From positions 1 through 64,000 of the forward strand of contig NZ_JFHR01000025.1 of assembly GCF_000722875.1 (NCBI RefSeq): 64,000 nucleotides of DNA, read 5' to 3'. The notes under the pieces were generated by a model. The model did not search any database, was not told the origin of the DNA, and saw only the letters and a program-made list of their open reading frames with translations. Shown here piece by piece: positions 16,290 through 24,907 of the stretch. Origin of the DNA: Sphingobium chlorophenolicum (GTDB lineage Bacteria; Pseudomonadota; Alphaproteobacteria; Sphingomonadales; Sphingomonadaceae). The position numbers and the translations under genes are program-made. Each line of letters opens with the position of its first letter. Position 1 is the first letter of the stretch.

Positions 16290-17933
16290 TCACCTTTGCC
16301 GGGCAGTACGAACCTCGACGGTCATGCCGGGAATCTCGATGATCGATGTGTCGTCAGGATTATCCCGACTTAGTTTGCGCCCTCGGCCCGGGGCAATCGC
16401 AGCAACGAACCCATCGCAGGCGGGGTCGTTCATTTCTTCGGTCAATGCATGCCAACTTGTCCACGACGCGCGAGTGTCATATCGTGTCTCCCCAGCGAAC
16501 TGGCTGGAATGCCGCGCCATGACCAAGAGTTGGGGCGCAGAGTCGGCGGCTTCGCCCCAACCGTAGGTTCTCGAAATCTCCGCGCAGGTGCGACCATCGA
16601 TCCAGTTGTGGACCTTGTCGACCCACTCGTTGCCCTTCGTCAGCAGGTTCTCCCTACGACTGTCGCGCTCTGCTAGGTTGAAGCCGTAAACATCGTACCA
16701 TTTCATCTGCACGAACACGACAACGCCGGTCTGGCGATCCAGGACTACTGCGTCGGCGTCGGTCAGGGTCGATTTGTCTTTTCGACGCAGCTTAAGTCCC
16801 TTTTCGAGCACTTTGTACCGGGGCTCAGGCAGAAGCCGTCGCAGATCCTCACGAAAGACATTTTCGCGACCATCGACAATTCTGTCCCAGTCGCCGCGAT
16901 AAGTGCGGCGAAGAAAATCGAGCAACCCGGCATGCGGATTCATCAGGCCGCCGAACATTGGTAGGAGAACGAAATGCTCCCCAGCGTCGATATAATACGG
17001 AAGCGGAATTTCGTGCCGCTCTTCGCTGGAGGCCGCGCCTTCCGCATCCAGCGTCAGCCCTGCCATCAACTGCTGCGCGCGTAGGTGATCATTGCCACGT
17101 TCGACCAGCACTTCGACGATATCGTCGCGTCGAGCGTAGATCGTCAGCAGATCGCGCATGTTCAGGTTGGGTTTGCGCTGGCGTAGTCGGCCAGCCGCGT
17201 CGATGTGGTGCAGTACCGTGCCATAGGCAGCGGTCGAAGCCTCGCTCCAATCGCTGAATGCACGTCCTCCAATCATGCCGCTCGCCGGTAGGGCTTCGGC
17301 TTCAACCACGCCGGCGGCCTGAATCCGCGCCTGCGCCCGGTAATGATCAACGAGGAACTGGTCGTTGTCATAGGCTATGAACCAACCCATGTGCGTCCGG
17401 CCGTAGCGGGTAAGCTTGCGCCGCACTTCCGGAAGCTCGGCCGCCAAAGTTGGCCATTGAGTTCGCATTGCCGCAGAGGCCCGGCCAACGGCAGCATGTT
17501 GCGCCTCAAGCTCTGCACACTCCTCGGTATCGGAGATCACTTCAATCAGGATTCGATCTTCGCTGACAATCCTCGCGGTCGCCATCCCGTAGCGCTCCAT
17601 GGCGGCTAAGCGGATCGCAATTGAGAAACGGCCGCAGTCAAGAAGATGCTTATCGAAGGCCGGGGCCAATTGTGGATTGCTCCGAAACCAGGGGATTGGA
17701 CCGGGTAGGTTGCGGACGGCCTCGAGAAGTGGGCGCAGTGCGGTCGCGGCACCGCGAAGCCGTATGCCGGGCTCCCCGTCGATGGGACTCCCAGCGAAGT
17801 GATGAATGTAAGCGGCGATATCAAGCGCCCGCACAAGCGAGATCAACATCTCGCGCTCGTAGCCCCGCCAGCTCTCCCGCACGCCAGTGACATAGCGATC
17901 ACGCTGGACGATCAACCGCTTTTCGGCGGTCAT
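16290..17933 (-). CDS. Unknown large protein with predicted PD-(D/E)XK-like nuclease domain
   Basis: 547 residues, no confident family name. The N-terminal 350 residues are mixed helical without known motifs. Near residues 388-410 a strand-rich patch reads TDADAVVLDRQTG then VVVFVQMKWYD: an Asp about 16 residues before a Q-x-K, the layout of restriction-endonuclease-like nucleases with Gln replacing the usual Glu. The start codon overlaps the stop of the upstream methyltransferase-HNH gene (TGATG), so the two are translationally coupled and probably act together. It is the last gene of the defence island and meets the Fic gene tail to tail. Confidence 0.55.
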   Translation of the reverse strand: MTAEKRLIVQRDRYVTGVRESWRGYEREMLISLVRALDIAAYIHHFAGSPIDGEPGIRLRGAATALRPLLEAVRNLPGPIPWFRSNPQLAPAFDKHLLDCGRFSIAIRLAAMERYGMATARIVSEDRILIEVISDTEECAELEAQHAAVGRASAAMRTQWPTLAAELPEVRRKLTRYGRTHMGWFIAYDNDQFLVDHYRAQARIQAAGVVEAEALPASGMIGGRAFSDWSEASTAAYGTVLHHIDAAGRLRQRKPNLNMRDLLTIYARRDDIVEVLVERGNDHLRAQQLMAGLTLDAEGAASSEERHEIPLPYYIDAGEHFVLLPMFGGLMNPHAGLLDFLRRTYRGDWDRIVDGRENVFREDLRRLLPEPRYKVLEKGLKLRRKDKSTLTDADAVVLDRQTGVVVFVQMKWYDVYGFNLAERDSRRENLLTKGNEWVDKVHNWIDGRTCAEISRTYGWGEAADSAPQLLVMARHSSQFAGETRYDTRASWTSWHALTEEMNDPACDGFVAAIAPGRGRKLSRDNPDDTSIIEIPGMTVEVRTARQR

Positions 17934-19711
17934 CACGGTGTATGGATCGAAACGGCTGATGGTGAACCTGCACCAAGCCACTCCGGAACCCGCTGATCCT
18001 GGCGAAGACGCAGGCGCCGCCATTCCAGCGCGGCGAACACTTGTCCGGGATCGCCGGGATCAGCAACAGGTAGCGCCGCCGCCGTTTCGCGCGAGAAACG
18101 CCCGCTAAGCGCAGGATCTGACAGCCACGCTTTGTCCCACCAATCAAGAATCCGGTCGCGGGCGTCGAGCAACAGGCCTGCCGACGGCAGCCGGTCACGT
18201 TTCTGATGCTGGTTTATCCGCCGATCGCTCGGCATGAGATTCCACAGATCGCCGCAAGGCCAGGCGGTCCAGGGCAGGCAATGATCAATGTCCAGTCGCG
18301 CAAGTCCAAGCCTGCTACCTGACCAGACGCATCGGACTTCGACCGCGCCCGCGAACAACCTCTCCGCTGCCATACGGCCGAGGGTCGTGTCGCGGATCGG
18401 CTCCTCCCACGCGAGCGCCGCCTCTGCTTGGCCTATTGGCGACGGACAACCCATTCGCTCGCCATAATTCCGAATGAGACGCGTCCATTCGGCGATCAGG
18501 ACGGGCTCAATCCAGGCACCGAGACGTGCCATCGCTCGCCAGACATGACCGGGAACACGAAGATGTCCCCAGGTGGACAAGATAGCGATGTCGAGCTGCA
18601 GCAGGTCGGCAGCGCGGCCTGCGCGGGCCTTCACCGCGCCGAACACGCGATGGTCAGAATTCGGAAAGCGGATGAAATTAGCCGGCATCGTCGCTATCGT
18701 CGCCGCCGCTTCGCCGATCGCGGCGTGTACGCTTCGAGCTCGGTCGCCGGAGAACGTCGCGCCGACCCGTAGCTCCTGGGGCACGAACGTCTGTTCGAGC
18801 AGCGCCCGGAAGCCGGTCTTGGCGAAACCCAATCCGTCGGGACCGCTATTTCGCGGCGCCTGTGGTAGCCCCGCGCGCACTAGCGGCAGATACATTCGCA
18901 CCCAGAACAGAGCGACCAGACCCAGCGGAATGTCGATCGCATCGGTATCGTCGGCGGCCGGCACCGCGGTCGCCGGTGCGTGCTCGGCGATCCGCGCGAC
19001 CGCGCGCAGCAGGGCAAGCTTGTAAGTCGACGACTTGTCATCAGCGAGGATGATGCCGCGGATCAGCGGCAAAGCGCCGGCCCCATCGTCCGGCATGCGA
19101 AGTGCGACCATTGTCCAACGAACATCGCTCCGCGCCATTACGTCGTCCTTATCGACCACGCGCAGCACTTCGACGCCATTGACCCGGGCCAGCCCTTCGA
19201 CCTCGTTGAGAGAGACTGGATGCATCGGCCGATCAGCCGGTGCAGGACCGTGCCGCAGGGTCATCAGCATTAGACCGCCGGGCTTGAGCAACGTGATGAG
19301 CTTTCGAAAGGCACGAGCGCGATCGGCCGGCGCGACATGCTGCCAGACTGCGGACACCAGGATCAGGTCGAAGCCCAGGGCCATCCCGTGCACGGAAACG
19401 AGTCCCGGCATCCGGTCGTCAAGCCAGCGGATGCCGGGGGCCGGATGGCGCCGCTGCCCTTCCACGCGCATGCCGGCGGCCGGCTCGACCGCAACCACTT
19501 CATAGCCCTGGGTCACCAGCCATGCTGCGTCCCGGCCCGAGCCTGCGCCGACATCGAGCGCCAGCGGGCTGTTGCCCCTCGGCGCGATCAGCTCGCTCAT
19601 TCCCGCATAGGATTCGAGCAGTCCGATCCGGTCATAGCGGTCCGCAAGCTCGGCTGCCTGCGCATCATAGACCGCGATCACATCGTCGCTCCTCACGCTC
19701 GGCCGCCGCAT
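17933..19711 (-). CDS. Methyltransferase-HNH endonuclease fusion protein
   Basis: 592 residues. Residues about 1-190 are a class I SAM-dependent methyltransferase: motif I LALDVGAGSGRDAAWL, then VVAVEPAAGM, FDLILVSAVWQHVA and LKPGGLMLMTLRHG. The middle part is unassigned. Residues about 475-515 carry an HNH nuclease signature: LARLDIDHCLPWTAWP, GDLWNLMPSDRRINQHQKR. HNH enzymes cut nucleic acid using a metal held by His/Asn. A methyltransferase and an HNH nuclease on one chain is unusual and suggests a modification-sensitive or self-protecting nuclease. ATG 19711 gives the best match to the methyltransferase start. Coupled to the nuclease gene at 17933. Confidence 0.72.
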   Translation of the reverse strand: MRRPSVRSDDVIAVYDAQAAELADRYDRIGLLESYAGMSELIAPRGNSPLALDVGAGSGRDAAWLVTQGYEVVAVEPAAGMRVEGQRRHPAPGIRWLDDRMPGLVSVHGMALGFDLILVSAVWQHVAPADRARAFRKLITLLKPGGLMLMTLRHGPAPADRPMHPVSLNEVEGLARVNGVEVLRVVDKDDVMARSDVRWTMVALRMPDDGAGALPLIRGIILADDKSSTYKLALLRAVARIAEHAPATAVPAADDTDAIDIPLGLVALFWVRMYLPLVRAGLPQAPRNSGPDGLGFAKTGFRALLEQTFVPQELRVGATFSGDRARSVHAAIGEAAATIATMPANFIRFPNSDHRVFGAVKARAGRAADLLQLDIAILSTWGHLRVPGHVWRAMARLGAWIEPVLIAEWTRLIRNYGERMGCPSPIGQAEAALAWEEPIRDTTLGRMAAERLFAGAVEVRCVWSGSRLGLARLDIDHCLPWTAWPCGDLWNLMPSDRRINQHQKRDRLPSAGLLLDARDRILDWWDKAWLSDPALSGRFSRETAAALPVADPGDPGQVFAALEWRRLRLRQDQRVPEWLGAGSPSAVSIHTP

Positions 19712-19730
19712 AAGCGCCTCACATCCTGAT

Positions 19731-19763
19731 GGAAGAAAACACCACTCCGCCCGAGCGGGGTGG
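19731..19763 (-). terminator. Rho-independent terminator after the DUF6998-like gene
   Basis: Read on the minus strand, CCACCCCGC pairs with GCGGAGTGG (9 bp, one G-U) around the tetraloop TCGG, followed by TGTTTTCTTCC. It starts 18 nt after the stop of the gene at 19781 and ends 20 nt before the methyltransferase-HNH start, so it would terminate or attenuate transcription between the two groups. Confidence 0.6.
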
Positions 19764-19780
19764 AGCACGTGTGTATGCAG

Positions 19781-20362
19781 TCAGGCGCCATTCGGGCGGT
19801 AGGCAGTCGCGCGGGCCAGGGTCTTTGCCGCGAGGCCCAGATACCAAGCATTCATGCGGCTGTCCCAGCTGCGGCACTCGCAGAAGGTCTTCCAGTCGAA
19901 CTCGTAAATGGCTTCGAGAGACCATTCGCGATCGACCTTCACGACAAGGAGAAATTCAAAAAGCTGCTTCTCACGGTCTACAGAATCCGGATAGATCGTT
20001 CCGGTCTTCTTGGCATTCAGCACGCCCTTGATGGAATATCGCTCACCTCTGCGCGACAGCGCATCGACATTGGTCGTCCCGGTTGGCGCCAGCTGGAGAT
20101 TGGGGCGCCCGGCCGTCCCGTTGAAAAAGCCGATTGCAAGCTGCTCTGCAATCTGGCCCACCGTAACGGCCAGATTGCGCCGCTTCATCTCGACGTCGAG
20201 CGCGGCGCGCAGGCGGATCAGATCGGCATCGGCCATCGCGGACAGATCGGGCGTGACAGCCAGAGTATTGCCGGCGTCGAGTGCCGCCAGCCTGTTTAAC
20301 TGCTCATCGGATTGCTTTGCCGGACGGCGGGATCGCCTGCCCTTACCCTCATCATCCCCCAT
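19781..20362 (-). CDS. DUF6998-like protein, predicted restriction-endonuclease fold
   Basis: 193 residues. The C-terminal half resembles the DUF6998 family: VDALSRRGERYSIKG, a Gly-Thr-Ile strand, FEFLLVVKVDREW and LEAIYEFDWKTF. In that family a D-x(n)-GERxxIK segment looks like a PD-(D/E)XK nuclease core. ATG 20362 overlaps the vsr stop (TGATG), so it is coupled to vsr and follows the cytosine methyltransferase. It could be the restriction partner of that methyltransferase. The catalytic assignment is inference because the second acidic residue is not certain. Confidence 0.5.
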   Translation of the reverse strand: MGDDEGKGRRSRRPAKQSDEQLNRLAALDAGNTLAVTPDLSAMADADLIRLRAALDVEMKRRNLAVTVGQIAEQLAIGFFNGTAGRPNLQLAPTGTTNVDALSRRGERYSIKGVLNAKKTGTIYPDSVDREKQLFEFLLVVKVDREWSLEAIYEFDWKTFCECRSWDSRMNAWYLGLAAKTLARATAYRPNGA

Positions 20363-20817
20363 CACCTTTCTCCTCTGATCTCAATCAGCAGCTCCGACCC
20401 CGCAATGAAATCCACAAGCCGATCAAGTAGGATCTCAGTAGAAAGCCGCCGGGCGCCCCGCAGAGCGCATTCCCATACAACACCAACCCTCCATCCGAGA
20501 CCGCCAAGTGCCGTGACTGCAGTCGCGTCGCGCAGTCTGTTTGCTGTGATCTTCTGGCGCCAGAAATCTGGACGGGTCGCCGGCATTCTGAACAGCGGGC
20601 AGTCATGACCGTGCCAGAAGCAGCCATGAATGAAGAGCACAGTCTTCCTCGATGGCAGGACAATATCCGGACGGCCGGGCAGATCTCGACGGTGCAGCCG
20701 GAAACGCAGCCCCCGCGCATGGAGGCCGCGGCGGATTATCATCTCGGGTTTTGTATCCCGACCTCTCACACGGCTCATGTTCAGCCGGCGGAGTTCCGGA
20801 GTGAGGACGTCAGCCAT
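20362..20817 (-). CDS. vsr: Very short patch repair (Vsr) endonuclease
   Basis: 151 residues. The Vsr family pattern is clear: MSRVRGRDTKPEMIIRRGLH, RLHRRDLPGRPDIVLPS, VLFIHGCFWHGHDC. Vsr nicks 5' of the T in T:G mismatches left by deamination of 5-methylcytosine and is normally encoded beside a Dcm-type methyltransferase, as here. ATG 20817 was preferred to a TTG two codons upstream. Length is normal and zinc/metal ligands (His, Cys) in the HGCFWHGHDC segment are intact. Confidence 0.93.
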   Translation of the reverse strand: MADVLTPELRRLNMSRVRGRDTKPEMIIRRGLHARGLRFRLHRRDLPGRPDIVLPSRKTVLFIHGCFWHGHDCPLFRMPATRPDFWRQKITANRLRDATAVTALGGLGWRVGVVWECALRGARRLSTEILLDRLVDFIAGSELLIEIRGER

Positions 20818-20857
20818 ATTCAACCCGATACCATCTGGCGCGAGACGTCGCTCGGCC

Positions 20858-21391
20858 TCAGGTTCCTGCCTTCAGCGCCACCCCGGCCGGTACGGACGGA
20901 AAAAGCGCCGCTAGTCCTGCAAACGCTGGCGAGCGTTCCTGATAGATAGCGACGCTCTGATGTAGCTTGTCCTTAACGATTGCCACCACGCCGGCATGCA
21001 TCACGCTTTGCGCTCGTCGCCCGACGAACGTTAGCATCACCGGTCGCGTAGCATCGTTCTGCTCGACCGAGCGGAGCAGCATGAAGTCCTTGCTGTCCAG
21101 TTCCGCAAATTCCTGACCGATGAGCTGGTGACCGCCAAGACGCCAGTTCTTCCCGACCTTGCCGATATTACGCGGCTCGCGATTGCTCACGGTTCCGAAG
21201 ACGCAGATGCAGTCCATGTCGATCCCGCCCGCAACGAACAGCTCCGGACTGAGCAGTTGCTTCGCGACCGGTGTGGTCAAGGCGATAGCCCGCTGTTTGC
21301 TGGTGGCGCTTTTCCGATGCTCCTTGAACAGCCCGAGGTCGGAGTCGGTCAGCGAGCGGACGACGATGATCTCGCGGCGGCGGGGTGCCAT
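20858..21391 (-). CDS. Unknown protein between dcm and vsr
   Basis: 177 residues, not recognised. It contains EIIVVRSLTDSDLGLFKEHR, then KQRAIALTTPVAKQLLSPEL and the repeated aromatic/Arg-rich strands RLGGHQLIGQEFAELDSKDF and VMLTFVGRRAQSVM. The start codon overlaps the methyltransferase stop, so it is translated with dcm. EVVIVRSLTDSDLGWF-like starts recur in proteins next to restriction-modification genes, so a restriction or target-recognition role is plausible but unproven. Confidence 0.6.
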   Translation of the reverse strand: MAPRRREIIVVRSLTDSDLGLFKEHRKSATSKQRAIALTTPVAKQLLSPELFVAGGIDMDCICVFGTVSNREPRNIGKVGKNWRLGGHQLIGQEFAELDSKDFMLLRSVEQNDATRPVMLTFVGRRAQSVMHAGVVAIVKDKLHQSVAIYQERSPAFAGLAALFPSVPAGVALKAGT

Positions 21392-22881
21392 CAAGCGCCC
21401 GCTCCGGTAGCCGTGCGGACGCGAGGCACCTGGGCACCACACTCCAGCAGTTGCTCCTTCAGCTTCAGCGCAACGGCTTTCGCCAGCAGCGGCGGAACCG
21501 CGTTGCCAATCTGTCGGAAAGCCGGGTTCATCGTGCCGGCGAGACGGAAGCCATCGGGGAAAGACTGAAGACGCGCAGCGTCACGCACGGAAATAGGGCG
21601 CGCCTGAGCGCTATCATAGTGGATATGGCTGTAGCCGTCCTTGCCGAGATGCGCGAGAAGCGTGCGTGCTGGCCTATCGGCCTCCATCTTCCGCCATTTG
21701 TTGGGGAATTTGCCGGGATCGTAAGGCGGCACGATCGACGCTTTAAGTTTATTCCATTCTTCGGTGCCTTCATCGAGAGGCACCTCCAGGCGCTCGAGCG
21801 CCTCCGCGAACCGCGCCAGGGCATAACGATGCGCCTCGGGATACTGGTCGCCAGGGTTGAGCCCTGCGAACAGCTCGTAGTCGCGGGGAAGATAGCGGAT
21901 CACATGGTCATAGATTGCGGGACCGCCCTCGAAGCCCGGCCACTCCCGCATCGCCTTCGCATAGGCGGTCTGGCGGTCCTGGCCCGTATAGGGCTGCGGG
22001 ATATTGAAACGACGGGTGCCCCGCCGGAGGAGACCCGCCTTGAGCAGGGCGCGTGCGTCGATCGTCGGAAGATCGCTGATTGCCTGCCGTGCCGTTACCG
22101 CCGGAGGAAGCGCATCTGTTGCCTCCGGCGCAGCACGATACAGGGCATCTCCCTCGCGATCCGCTGCAAGCGCGATCTTGAGCGCAACTGCACGTGATCC
22201 TGAGTAGCCGGCCGGAAGGTCGATCCAGTGGCTCGGTGCCGGGAACAGGACGTCGTTCACCAGTTCTCGCCGGATTGCGATCAGGATCATCCGCTCGCGC
22301 ATCTGCGGCACGCCATAAAACGCGGCATTGAGCAGCGAATAGGCACAGACATAGCCTCGAGCGGTCAGGATCTCGCTGATCTCGGCCGCAAGATTGTGAC
22401 CGCCATGGTTGAGCATGTCGGGGACATTCTCGATGACCACGGCAAGTGGCGCGCACGTCTCCACATAGTGGAGATATTCAATGTATAGTTGAGCGCGCGC
22501 ATCGTGCCGGAATGCCTCGGGGTGCTCCGCGATCTCACGCAGCTTCGATCGCCCGACCCGCGCGAATGCCTGGCAGGGCGGACCGCCGACGATGACGTCG
22601 AACGCCGAGACCGCCTCACCCAGCCCAAGCTCTCCGGTCAGTTGCTCCGGACTGGTAAGGGTGATGTCCCGCGCAACGGAATGTCGGGTTTCGCCTTTGT
22701 GAAAGTTCAATCCGTGCGAGCGCGCGGCATCGGCATCGAATTCCACAGCGGCGGCGATCTCATAACCTGCGGCATGAAAGCCGAGTGAGAGTCCGCCACA
22801 GCCTGAGAACAGATCAAGGACGCGTAATCGGCCGCCGTTCCGCAGCCGTTGGATCTTTTGCTGAATGGCGCGTTCGTCCAT
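21391..22881 (-). CDS. dcm: DNA (cytosine-5-)-methyltransferase (Dcm/DrmMII type)
   Basis: 496 residues. All main m5C motifs are visible: I (LDLFSGCGGLSLGFHAAGYE), IV with the catalytic Cys (VGGPPCQAFARVG), VI (AVVIENVPDML), VIII (YGVPQMRERMILIA), IX (DRPARTLLAHL) and X (RQIGNAVPPLLAKAVALKL). It transfers methyl from SAM to C5 of cytosine; the target sequence cannot be read from the protein. The long region between VIII and IX is the target recognition domain. It lies 4 nt after the RHH regulator and before vsr. In DISARM class 2 an m5C methyltransferase marks self DNA. Confidence 0.95.
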   Translation of the reverse strand: MDERAIQQKIQRLRNGGRLRVLDLFSGCGGLSLGFHAAGYEIAAAVEFDADAARSHGLNFHKGETRHSVARDITLTSPEQLTGELGLGEAVSAFDVIVGGPPCQAFARVGRSKLREIAEHPEAFRHDARAQLYIEYLHYVETCAPLAVVIENVPDMLNHGGHNLAAEISEILTARGYVCAYSLLNAAFYGVPQMRERMILIAIRRELVNDVLFPAPSHWIDLPAGYSGSRAVALKIALAADREGDALYRAAPEATDALPPAVTARQAISDLPTIDARALLKAGLLRRGTRRFNIPQPYTGQDRQTAYAKAMREWPGFEGGPAIYDHVIRYLPRDYELFAGLNPGDQYPEAHRYALARFAEALERLEVPLDEGTEEWNKLKASIVPPYDPGKFPNKWRKMEADRPARTLLAHLGKDGYSHIHYDSAQARPISVRDAARLQSFPDGFRLAGTMNPAFRQIGNAVPPLLAKAVALKLKEQLLECGAQVPRVRTATGAGA

Positions 22882-22885
22882 CGCC

Positions 22886-23074
22886 TCAGCCCTTTCCCAT
22901 CCGCAGCGGCAGCTCGGTCTGGCCTTCATTCTCGGAAAGGAAGCGAATCACGGCCTGACGGACGATCCAGGAAGTGGATACGTCATTTGCGGCGGCCAGC
23001 GCCTGCAACTGAAAATACTGGGATTCAGGCAGCAGGACCGACGTTCTGACTGACTTTCCACGACCGGACACCAT
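22886..23074 (-). CDS. Small ribbon-helix-helix regulator of the methyltransferase operon
   Basis: 62 residues: RGKSVRTSVLLPESQYFQLQ then LAAANDVSTSWIVRQAVIRF, a classical ribbon-helix-helix (Arc/CopG) DNA-binding domain with nothing added. Strong GGAGG ribosome binding site. It is first in the methyltransferase-vsr operon and sits directly behind a promoter whose -35/-10 spacer contains a perfect 7-3-7 inverted repeat, so it probably represses its own operon and sets methyltransferase timing, as C-proteins do for restriction-modification systems. Confidence 0.85.
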   Translation of the reverse strand: MVSGRGKSVRTSVLLPESQYFQLQALAAANDVSTSWIVRQAVIRFLSENEGQTELPLRMGKG

Positions 23075-23129
23075 GCGACCGCCTCCTCAGCTGGCTGCAT
23101 GTTGTACCAGAACGCATAGCGCTGCACCA

Positions 23130-23159
23130 CCCATATGCATTCTGCATATTTTCTGTCAA
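23130..23159 (-). promoter_or_regulatory. Promoter with embedded operator for the RHH-dcm operon
   Basis: On the minus strand a consensus -35 TTGACA (23159-23154) is followed after 18 nt by TATGGG (23135-23130) as a weak -10. The spacer carries ATATGCA-GAA-TGCATAT (23149-23133), a perfect 7-bp inverted repeat around 3 nt. A repressor there would block RNA polymerase. The RHH gene starts about 55 nt downstream. Confidence 0.7.
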
Positions 23160-23164
23160 CATCC

Positions 23165-24907
23165 TTAGCCGGGTCGCGTCTGCAACCGGGCTCCGAACGC
23201 GCGTGCCTGTCGGTCATAAGCCTTACGAACGGTGCCCGGTATCAGTGTGTAGAGGAGGCAGCGGGCCCGTGAGAGTCCGGCATAGTGCAGCATCGACCAC
23301 TGCTCCTCGCCGATCTCGTCCATATCGAGGGCCACGACCACCATCCGCTCCAGACCCTTGAACCCGTGCATCGTCGAGAACAGCAGCGATCCGGCTTTAT
23401 CCGGCACACCCGCGGCTGCATCAACCAACTGATGACCGGCGATCTCTTTCAGCCCGGCGATCAGGGCGTTTTCCCGGCGACGGGTCGAGAGAATGACGAT
23501 GTCCTGAGATCGCACGTCGCCGATAATGAGACACCGGATCAGCTCCTCGAGCTTCTCCCGCGCATCCTGCTCATTGACATAGGTGATGAGCTCGCACTCT
23601 AGGCCCTCGGCTGCGCCTGCGACCGGCAGATCTATGCCCGACACGATCGAGGTCTGAACCGCAACCTGCCTCGTGGTCCGGCAATTCTCAAACAGATCGT
23701 CGAACGCCGGATAGGCATCGCTCAGCCGGAGCTCGACCTGCTCCTCGACATCGGACCCGTACAGATTCTGCAACGGATCAATGAACAGATGCCAGCAGCC
23801 CTGGCGCAGTCCGCCTGCAACGAGCAGGTCGATCACGTCAAGATGCTCCGGCGTAAGCAGATCCTGCGCTTCATCGACGATGACGACATCCCAAGGTGTA
23901 TGCTCGGCCTCGCACAGCGCATCCGCCGCAAGCTCTGGAAAGCGCTTCGGGAAGAATGCGGGATCTTCGGGATTGAGCGCATCCAGTTGCGGCAGCAGAC
24001 CGGCGGCGGTGATGATCTCCCGATACAGCGCATGCGCGTGTCGGATCTCGATGCCGCCGGCCTTCGGATCTTTCGCAATCGACGCCCGCACATGCGCGGC
24101 AAGCAACTGGTTGAAACACAGAAATAGGACACGGCTTCCATGCCCCGCGTGGTGCAGCGCCCGGTCAAGTGCCAGCACCGACTTGCCGGTGCCGGCAGCC
24201 CCCCGGACCACCGTCCGGGGATTGGCCGCCATCCGGCGCGATATCCGGATCTGCTCATTGGTTAGCTGGAGCAGCTGGGATTCCACACCCGTCAGCCAAC
24301 CGCCAATGCTGAGCGCCGTGTCGAGATCGGGTCGGAGAATCTGCCGGGCCTTCCGGATGAGCTCCGGTGTCAGCCCCTGATAGGTCCGGCCATGCTTGCG
24401 TTCGCCGGCCTCGCGCCAGTAGCGCTCGAGATGGCTGACATAGTGGCCGAAGGGCTGTCGGAAATGTCGCTTGTCGAGCAGAACCTCCGGCAGAAACTCA
24501 GCACCGGGCACGGTGAAGGGCGTGAACGGCATGACCACGCCATAGCCGAACAGCGTATTACGGAACTCAGGCGACGCTGCCTGCAGCTGCTCGCGCACGG
24601 CCATCATCGCCGATTTGGCTTGAGTCCAGGGATCTTCCTTCTTGGAATAGCTCTGGAAATCCGGCCCGCCGAACGTCCACACCCCGTCGGTGCAGGAGAC
24701 CTTGCCGCCTTTTACCTCGATTGCAAAAATGCCGGCAGTGCTCAGGATGACGATATCGGCTTCGCCCCAGATCTTGGTCTCATGGTTCGGAAGGCCCAGC
24801 GAATGCAGTGCGACCCATCCGGCGGGTAGCTCGCGCCCGATCCGCTCATAGACGAGGCGCTCGCCATTGGGGCACTTCTTCGGCGCCTCGGGAATCAGGA
24901 TTGCCAT
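23165..24907 (-). CDS. NERD-domain nuclease/UvrD-family helicase
   Basis: 580 residues. N-terminal NERD (nuclease-related) domain: NGERLVYERIGRELP, IWGEADIVILSTAGIFAIEV-KGG, where the D...E-x-K layout is intact. Residues from about 215 are a superfamily 1 helicase: Walker A RGAAGTGKSVLALDRALHHA, DVVIVDEAQDLLTPEHLDVI, STMHGFKGLERMVVVALDMD and GLSRARCLLYTLIP. Helicase-NERD proteins unwind and probably cut DNA and are common in defence islands. The start overlaps the DrmB-like gene by 13 nt, making it the last gene of the upper operon. No such subunit is part of classical DISARM. Confidence 0.88.
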   Translation of the reverse strand: MAILIPEAPKKCPNGERLVYERIGRELPAGWVALHSLGLPNHETKIWGEADIVILSTAGIFAIEVKGGKVSCTDGVWTFGGPDFQSYSKKEDPWTQAKSAMMAVREQLQAASPEFRNTLFGYGVVMPFTPFTVPGAEFLPEVLLDKRHFRQPFGHYVSHLERYWREAGERKHGRTYQGLTPELIRKARQILRPDLDTALSIGGWLTGVESQLLQLTNEQIRISRRMAANPRTVVRGAAGTGKSVLALDRALHHAGHGSRVLFLCFNQLLAAHVRASIAKDPKAGGIEIRHAHALYREIITAAGLLPQLDALNPEDPAFFPKRFPELAADALCEAEHTPWDVVIVDEAQDLLTPEHLDVIDLLVAGGLRQGCWHLFIDPLQNLYGSDVEEQVELRLSDAYPAFDDLFENCRTTRQVAVQTSIVSGIDLPVAGAAEGLECELITYVNEQDAREKLEELIRCLIIGDVRSQDIVILSTRRRENALIAGLKEIAGHQLVDAAAGVPDKAGSLLFSTMHGFKGLERMVVVALDMDEIGEEQWSMLHYAGLSRARCLLYTLIPGTVRKAYDRQARAFGARLQTRPG

